From Prolixibacteraceae bacterium (GTDB lineage Bacteria > Bacteroidota > Bacteroidia > Bacteroidales > Prolixibacteraceae), in assembly GCA_030602265.1 (NCBI GenBank), contig JAUWAB010000008.1:1-64000 (forward strand): 64,000 nt of DNA, read 5' to 3'. The notes beneath the pieces are model-generated. The model made no database searches and had not been told where the DNA came from. It saw only the letters and a program-made list of their open reading frames with translations. This document shows, piece after piece, positions 59,806 to 64,000 of this stretch. The position numbers and the translations under genes were made by a program. Numbering within the stretch: the stretch's first letter is position 1; every line of letters begins with the position of its first letter.

Positions 59806-62187
59806 ATGCAGCATAAGTATCAGAAATGGTTATTCGCCGGCAGAAAAAAGGAACTGCTCAGATGGTTCCCGGTCCTGGCCGTTGGAGTGGTTCTGGGATT
59901 TATACTCATGGCCGTACCGCGACCTTTGTTCGATACTCCCTGTTCCACTTTGCTGGAGACCGGAGAAGGCCATCTGTTAGGGGCACGGATCGCTCCCGAC
60001 GGTCAGTGGCGATTTCCGGCGCCAGATTCAGTTCCATACAGGTTTGAAAAGGCGCTCCTGCAGTTTGAAGACCGCCATTTCTACCGGCACCCCGGGATCA
60101 ATCCCGTCAGCCTTGCGAAGGCTTTAGTCCGCAATATCAGGGCAGGCAGGGTGGTTAGCGGGGGCAGTACGGTCACCATGCAGGTAGCCCGTATGGCCAG
60201 ACAGGGAAAGCCACGGAACCTGGCCAGCAAGCTGACAGAAATGGCGTGGGCGCTCAACCTGGAAATGCGATTCAGCAAGAAAGAGATCCTGACCATGTAT
60301 GCTGCCAATGCCCCTTTCGGCGGAAATGTTGTCGGACTGGAGGCAGCCGCCTGGCGATATTACCACAGGCCACCCCATATGCTCTCCTGGGGAGAGGCGG
60401 CTCTATTGGCCGTATTGCCCAATTCCCCGTCGCTTATTTTTCCGGGGAAAAATGACACGCTATTGATTAACAAGCGAAACAGGCTTTTAGACAAGCTCCT
60501 TGAGAACAAAACCATTGATGCGCTGACCTGTGAACTGGCAAAAAGTGAACCCGTGCCACAGCAGGTTTACAGGCTTCCCGACGAGGCATACCACCTGCTG
60601 GAATTCGCAGCCAGGAGGCAACAGGGAAAAAGGATCCGGACTACCCTGAACACATGGCTTCAGCAACAGGTAAACGAAGCTCTTCTTCGCCATACCAGGC
60701 AATTAGCAGGAAACAATATCCACAATGCAGCCGCAATGGTTGCGGAGGTCCGGACCGGCAAAGTACTGGCCTACACAGGAAATGTCCCTTCCTTTGAAAG
60801 CCCCGGAAGGGGTCACCACGTGGATATTATCCGCTCGCCACGTAGCAGCGGGAGTATCCTGAAACCCTTTCTGTATGCGGCCATGACAGACAGGGGGATG
60901 CTGGCCCCAAATCAATTAATCGCCGATATCCCTACCCGCTTCGGGGGGTTCAGTCCGATGAATTTCAGCCGGGATTACGATGGGGCTGTTCCTGCGTCGG
61001 AGGCATTAGCCCGCTCCCTTAACGTGCCGGCAGTGAAGATGCTGCAACAGTTTGGGGTAGATCCCTTTTTCCATTTTCTGGGAAAGGCAGGTATGACCAC
61101 ATTAAACCGTCCGGCCAGCCATTACGGGCTTTCACTGATCTTAGGCGGAGCGGAAACCACGCTTTGGGACTTGGGCGGTATGTATGCCAGCCTGGCCAGA
61201 ATTGCAGTCAGCAATGAGGAAAAAGACGGCTTCTATCCGGTAAATCCATTTCAGCCGCTTATCTGGGAATATGGAGAAATCCTCAGGGAAGGAGAAGAAA
61301 CCAGCCAGCCTTTTCTAAAGGCCGGTGCGGTATGGCTGACGATCAAGGCATTGCAGCAGGTAACCCGTCCCGACGAAGAGACCGGATGGGAAAATTTCGC
61401 CGGCACCCGCCACATTGCATGGAAAACCGGAACCAGTTTCGGTTTCCGCGACGGATGGGCGGTAGGATTTACCAAAGACCACGTGGTGGCGGTCTGGACC
61501 GGCAATGCTTATGGGGAAGGAAGGCCTGGACTGACGGGAACCGCAACGGCCGCCCCGCTAATGTTCACGATATTCGGAATGTTGCCGGCATCCGGAGATT
61601 TCAGCATGCCCGCCGACGAACTGGTTCCGGTGGCATTCTGCCGGCAGAGCGGATTCCTGCCATCCCCCTTTTGCGACGATAAAGATACGTTGTATGTTCC
61701 TGCGAATATCCAGACCGGGATATGTCCATACCACCAGCCGGTGCATCTCGACAGTCAGGGCAGGCTCAGGGTGACCAGCAACTGCTGGCCGGTAGCACAG
61801 ATGATAACCCGGAACTGGTTTGTCCTGCCGCCGGTTCAGGAATACTTTTACCGGAGAAAACACCCTGAATATCGCAGCCTGCCGGCTTTTATGCCCGGTT
61901 GCGGCGAAGGATCCCTTCCCATGGAACTGATCTATCCCAGGGAAATGAACCGGATTTTCATTCCACGCCAATTAGACGGTTCTCCGGGGGAGGCGCTTTT
62001 TGAGATAGCACACCGAAATCCGGAAACCGAAATACACTGGTTTGTCGATGAAGAATTTGCAGGGACCACCACCCGGTACCACCAGATGAACCTGCGGCCC
62101 GGGCCGGGCTGGCATGTCCTTACCGCCACCGATCAGCACGGCAATCAGTTAAAAAAGCGGTTTCAGGTAGTGCAGACAGAGGATTAA
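59806..62187 (+). CDS. pbpC: penicillin-binding protein 1C
   Basis: 793 residues. One membrane anchor (about residues 22-43) is followed by a GT51 glycosyltransferase with EDRHFYRHPG and GGSTVTMQ. The transpeptidase domain has SILK (SxxK), SLN (SxN) and KTGTS (KTG). The C-terminal beta domain is typical of PBP1C. It is bifunctional in peptidoglycan synthesis. The tight A2M-pbpC arrangement is a known conserved pair. Confidence 0.96.
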   Translation: MQHKYQKWLFAGRKKELLRWFPVLAVGVVLGFILMAVPRPLFDTPCSTLLETGEGHLLGARIAPDGQWRFPAPDSVPYRFEKALLQFEDRHFYRHPGINPVSLAKALVRNIRAGRVVSGGSTVTMQVARMARQGKPRNLASKLTEMAWALNLEMRFSKKEILTMYAANAPFGGNVVGLEAAAWRYYHRPPHMLSWGEAALLAVLPNSPSLIFPGKNDTLLINKRNRLLDKLLENKTIDALTCELAKSEPVPQQVYRLPDEAYHLLEFAARRQQGKRIRTTLNTWLQQQVNEALLRHTRQLAGNNIHNAAAMVAEVRTGKVLAYTGNVPSFESPGRGHHVDIIRSPRSSGSILKPFLYAAMTDRGMLAPNQLIADIPTRFGGFSPMNFSRDYDGAVPASEALARSLNVPAVKMLQQFGVDPFFHFLGKAGMTTLNRPASHYGLSLILGGAETTLWDLGGMYASLARIAVSNEEKDGFYPVNPFQPLIWEYGEILREGEETSQPFLKAGAVWLTIKALQQVTRPDEETGWENFAGTRHIAWKTGTSFGFRDGWAVGFTKDHVVAVWTGNAYGEGRPGLTGTATAAPLMFTIFGMLPASGDFSMPADELVPVAFCRQSGFLPSPFCDDKDTLYVPANIQTGICPYHQPVHLDSQGRLRVTSNCWPVAQMITRNWFVLPPVQEYFYRRKHPEYRSLPAFMPGCGEGSLPMELIYPREMNRIFIPRQLDGSPGEALFEIAHRNPETEIHWFVDEEFAGTTTRYHQMNLRPGPGWHVLTATDQHGNQLKKRFQVVQTED

Positions 62188-62212
62188 CGGCTGCCCCGTT
62201 CAAATATTCCAT

Positions 62213-62221
62213 TAACTTTGC
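62213..62221 (+). promoter_or_regulatory. -7 promoter element of the YggS-type gene
   Basis: TAACTTTGC matches TAnnTTTG and lies 45 bases before the ATG, so the gene probably has its own promoter despite following pbpC. Confidence 0.6.
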
Positions 62222-62265
62222 AAGGGAGAATTCAGTTCCCAAAAAAAAGAAGTTTTATATCAGCT

Positions 62266-62937
62266 ATGACCATCGCAGAAAACCTGATCAGGATAAAAAA
62301 CAGCCTGCCTGCAGGAGTAAAACTGGCAGCCGTTTCCAAAACCCATCCGGTGGAAGATATTATGGAAGCTTATGCAACCGGGCACCGATGTTTTGCAGAG
62401 AACAAAGCCCAGGAGTTGTCGGCCAAACAGCCACTGTTACCTTCCGATATTGAATGGCATTTTATAGGCCATATGCAAACCAACAAGGTAAAGTATATTG
62501 CCGGATTCGTTACCCTGATCCATTCCGTGGATTCACTGAAACTACTGCAGGTGATCGACAAGGAGGCGTTGAAAAATAACCGGGTAATTGCATGCCTGCT
62601 TCAGTTCCATATTGCCGAAGAGGAAACCAAATTCGGACTGTCACCGGATGAAGCCCTTGAAATGCTTCATTCCACAGCATTTGCCGGTTTAAAAAATATC
62701 CGCATTGCCGGCATTATGGGAATGGCCACTTTTACGGAAGACACCGGCCAGGTAAGGCGGGAATTCAGGCAACTAAAATCCATCTTCGACCGGCTGAAAA
62801 GGGAATATTTTGCTGAAGATCCCGGATTTTGTGAAATTTCCATGGGGATGTCGGACGATTACCGGGTTGCGGTAGAGGAAGGGTCTACGCTGGTCAGGGT
62901 GGGCAGCAGCATATTCGGTGCACGCAGCTATTGCTGA
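62266..62937 (+). CDS. YggS/PLPBP-family PLP homeostasis protein
   Basis: 223 residues from ATG 62266; a TTG start at 62218 is less likely. The PLP lysine lies in KLAAVSKTH, and HFIGHMQTNKVKYI and SMGMSDDYRVAVEEGSTLVRVGSSIFG are family hallmarks. It binds PLP without known enzyme activity and maintains PLP and amino acid balance. Confidence 0.95.
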   Translation: MTIAENLIRIKNSLPAGVKLAAVSKTHPVEDIMEAYATGHRCFAENKAQELSAKQPLLPSDIEWHFIGHMQTNKVKYIAGFVTLIHSVDSLKLLQVIDKEALKNNRVIACLLQFHIAEEETKFGLSPDEALEMLHSTAFAGLKNIRIAGIMGMATFTEDTGQVRREFRQLKSIFDRLKREYFAEDPGFCEISMGMSDDYRVAVEEGSTLVRVGSSIFGARSYC

Positions 62938-62955
62938 TTCAGGATATAAAATAAG

Positions 62956-63432
62956 TCAGTCCTGTTCCGGGGAATCAACAGGTGCAGCAGATGTTGTAAC
63001 TACCGGCTTGTAAGGGAATACATCCACTATGGTACTCACGGCGATGGCAGAAACCACATAAGGGACCACCAAAAAAGAAAGTGCCTCGTTGAGCTGTTTG
63101 AGAGCCTCTTCGATATCGTCGGCCTGAACCAGGTAGAAAGTACGCAATTTTTTCTCCTTCCCGGCTTCTTCATCAATGGTCACGAGATTGATGGTAGCTT
63201 TGTACCACCATTCACCGGCCTCGGCAGGAAAGACCTCGGCAATTTTGGACTTTTTCAGATCGGTAACGATAAATTCGCCCCTAACCATAGTCTGTAATTC
63301 GGCAATAATCCGGGCTTCGGCATCTGTAAAGGAAACTGCATCAAGCAGATAATTCTCTGAAACGTTCCTTTCACGTCCATTTTCGTCAATTTTCTGATAT
63401 TTTACTTTGGCTTCAAACCAGGTCTGCATCAT
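62956..63432 (-). CDS. DUF4494 family protein
   Basis: 158 residues. WFEAKVKYQKIDENGRERNVSENYLLDAVSFTDAEARI is the start typical of the Bacteroidota DUF4494 family, and VFPAEAGEWWYKATINLVTIDEEAGKEKKL completes the core. It is cytosolic and of unknown function. It lies downstream of amt on the same strand, separated by a terminator. Confidence 0.85.
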   Translation of the reverse strand: MMQTWFEAKVKYQKIDENGRERNVSENYLLDAVSFTDAEARIIAELQTMVRGEFIVTDLKKSKIAEVFPAEAGEWWYKATINLVTIDEEAGKEKKLRTFYLVQADDIEEALKQLNEALSFLVVPYVVSAIAVSTIVDVFPYKPVVTTSAAPVDSPEQD

Positions 63433-63481
63433 GATATTCTGTTTTAGCCCGCAAATTTAAGGGAATTTGTTCAGGAAAAAC

Positions 63482-63510
63482 AAAAAAAGGCCTGCCTCAA
63501 CAGGCAGGCC
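63482..63510 (-). terminator. terminator of amt
   Basis: A perfect 9-bp stem GGCCTGCCT / AGGCAGGCC with a CAAC loop is followed on the minus strand by a T tract (A run at 63482-63488). Confidence 0.9.
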
Positions 63511-63579
63511 CTAAAGAATTAAATCAGACCAAAAACTTGTGTAATGGGAGTCTATTCATCCTAAAAAAAATGCAGTCAA

Positions 63580-64000
63580 CTAATTATAGGCACTTTCGCC
63601 ATGTTCGTATATATCGAGACCCTCTTCCTCCACACGGCGGGAGACGCGCAATCCGACTGTTGCCTTCAGGACTTTGAACAGGATAAAGCCGAGTCCCATA
63701 GCCCAGGCAGCCACTGAAACCACCCCAATCAGCTGGGAGAGCAGCAGGGCAGCGCCACCGCCATAGAAAAGTCCGCCTTCGGTTGCCAGCAGGCCGACCA
63801 TCAGGGTTCCAAATGCCCCGTTGATTCCATGGACAGATATGGCACCTACCGGATCGTCGATTCTCAGGACATGGTCGAAGAAGGTTACGGAGAAAACCAG
63901 GAGGACGCCGGCAAGCAGGCCTATAACCACTGCCCCGGCGGGAGAAACGATGTCACAGCCTGCCGTAATGGCCACAAGACCGGCCAGGGCACCGTTCAAT
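63580..64000 (-). CDS. amt: ammonium transporter, C-terminal part
   Basis: The window ends inside this gene; about 140 C-terminal residues are present. They contain the late Amt motif DDPVGAISVHGINGAFGTLMVG, whose His is one of the twin pore histidines, the last membrane helices, and a cytosolic tail ending GLDIYEHGESAYN. It conducts ammonium across the inner membrane. No GlnK gene lies directly downstream. Confidence 0.95.
   Translation of the reverse strand, partial: LNGALAGLVAITAGCDIVSPAGAVVIGLLAGVLLVFSVTFFDHVLRIDDPVGAISVHGINGAFGTLMVGLLATEGGLFYGGGAALLLSQLIGVVSVAAWAMGLGFILFKVLKATVGLRVSRRVEEEGLDIYEHGESAYN

Overview
The window is a chromosomal stretch from a Bacteroidota bacterium, most likely a free-living, anaerobic or oxygen-sensitive member of the Bacteroidales/Marinilabiliales. 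The main signs are repeated promoters of the Bacteroidota type (TTTG, 19-21 bases, TAnnTTTG), Bacteroidota-style SRP RNA and RNase P RNA, a type IX secretion C-terminal signal on a CotH-like protein, and the families DUF4199, DUF4494 and DUF438. Rubrerythrin, an iron-sulfur L-serine dehydratase and a SUF iron-sulfur cluster pathway fit a low-oxygen life. No phage, transposase, integrase, CRISPR array or antibiotic-resistance gene was seen.

Layout. 0-1.3 kb: 3' end of the 2-oxoglutarate dehydrogenase E2 gene, tRNA-Tyr and tRNA-Thr with two odd duplicated 5' tRNA fragments, SRP RNA, and a 27-bp tandem repeat. 1.3-4.7 kb: DUF4199 protein, family 2 glycosyltransferase, an intergenic cluster of several repeat families, a membrane protein whose start codon lies at the edge of a repeat, and rnpB. 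4.7-9 kb: Zn-ribbon protein, secreted alpha/beta hydrolase, a three-gene SPFH / PH-like / ribbon-helix-helix operon with a palindrome inside its promoter, and an ECF sigma factor with a small downstream gene. 9-22 kb: uvrA, thiL, sufBCDS, an SLC10A7-like transporter, an unknown secreted protein, rubrerythrin, sufE and a SufT/MIP18-like gene. 22-26.3 kb: unknown secreted proteins, one built from four Trp-Met repeats, then pepD and sdaA.

26.4-38 kb: a strong candidate structured RNA (6S-like by architecture), an operon made of a split 5'-nucleotidase and lnt, a LysM-amidase, TPR proteins, a GNAT-nitrilase fusion, cold-shock protein, truA and a fasciclin lipoprotein. 38-50 kb: a divergent tryptophanase-family enzyme, a T9SS-secreted CotH-like protein, sialate O-acetylesterase, a DUF438-hemerythrin-PAS sensor, tRNA-Ser, uracil/xanthine permease, a bile-acid/sodium symporter-family protein and a sulfatase. 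50-64 kb: transketolase, serA, the alpha-2-macroglobulin / PBP1C pair, a YggS-type PLP protein, DUF4494 and the 3' part of an ammonium transporter gene.

Most genes are housekeeping. The points most worth a second look are the tRNA-Thr fragment duplications, the repeat cluster at 2.85-3.3 kb that abuts two reading frames, the SPFH operon with its promoter-embedded palindrome and probable leaderless mRNA, the Trp-Met repeat protein, the structured RNA at 26.4-26.66 kb that runs into the 3' end of lnt, and the divergent tryptophanase relative. All calls rest on reading the sequence and on family knowledge; no database search was made.
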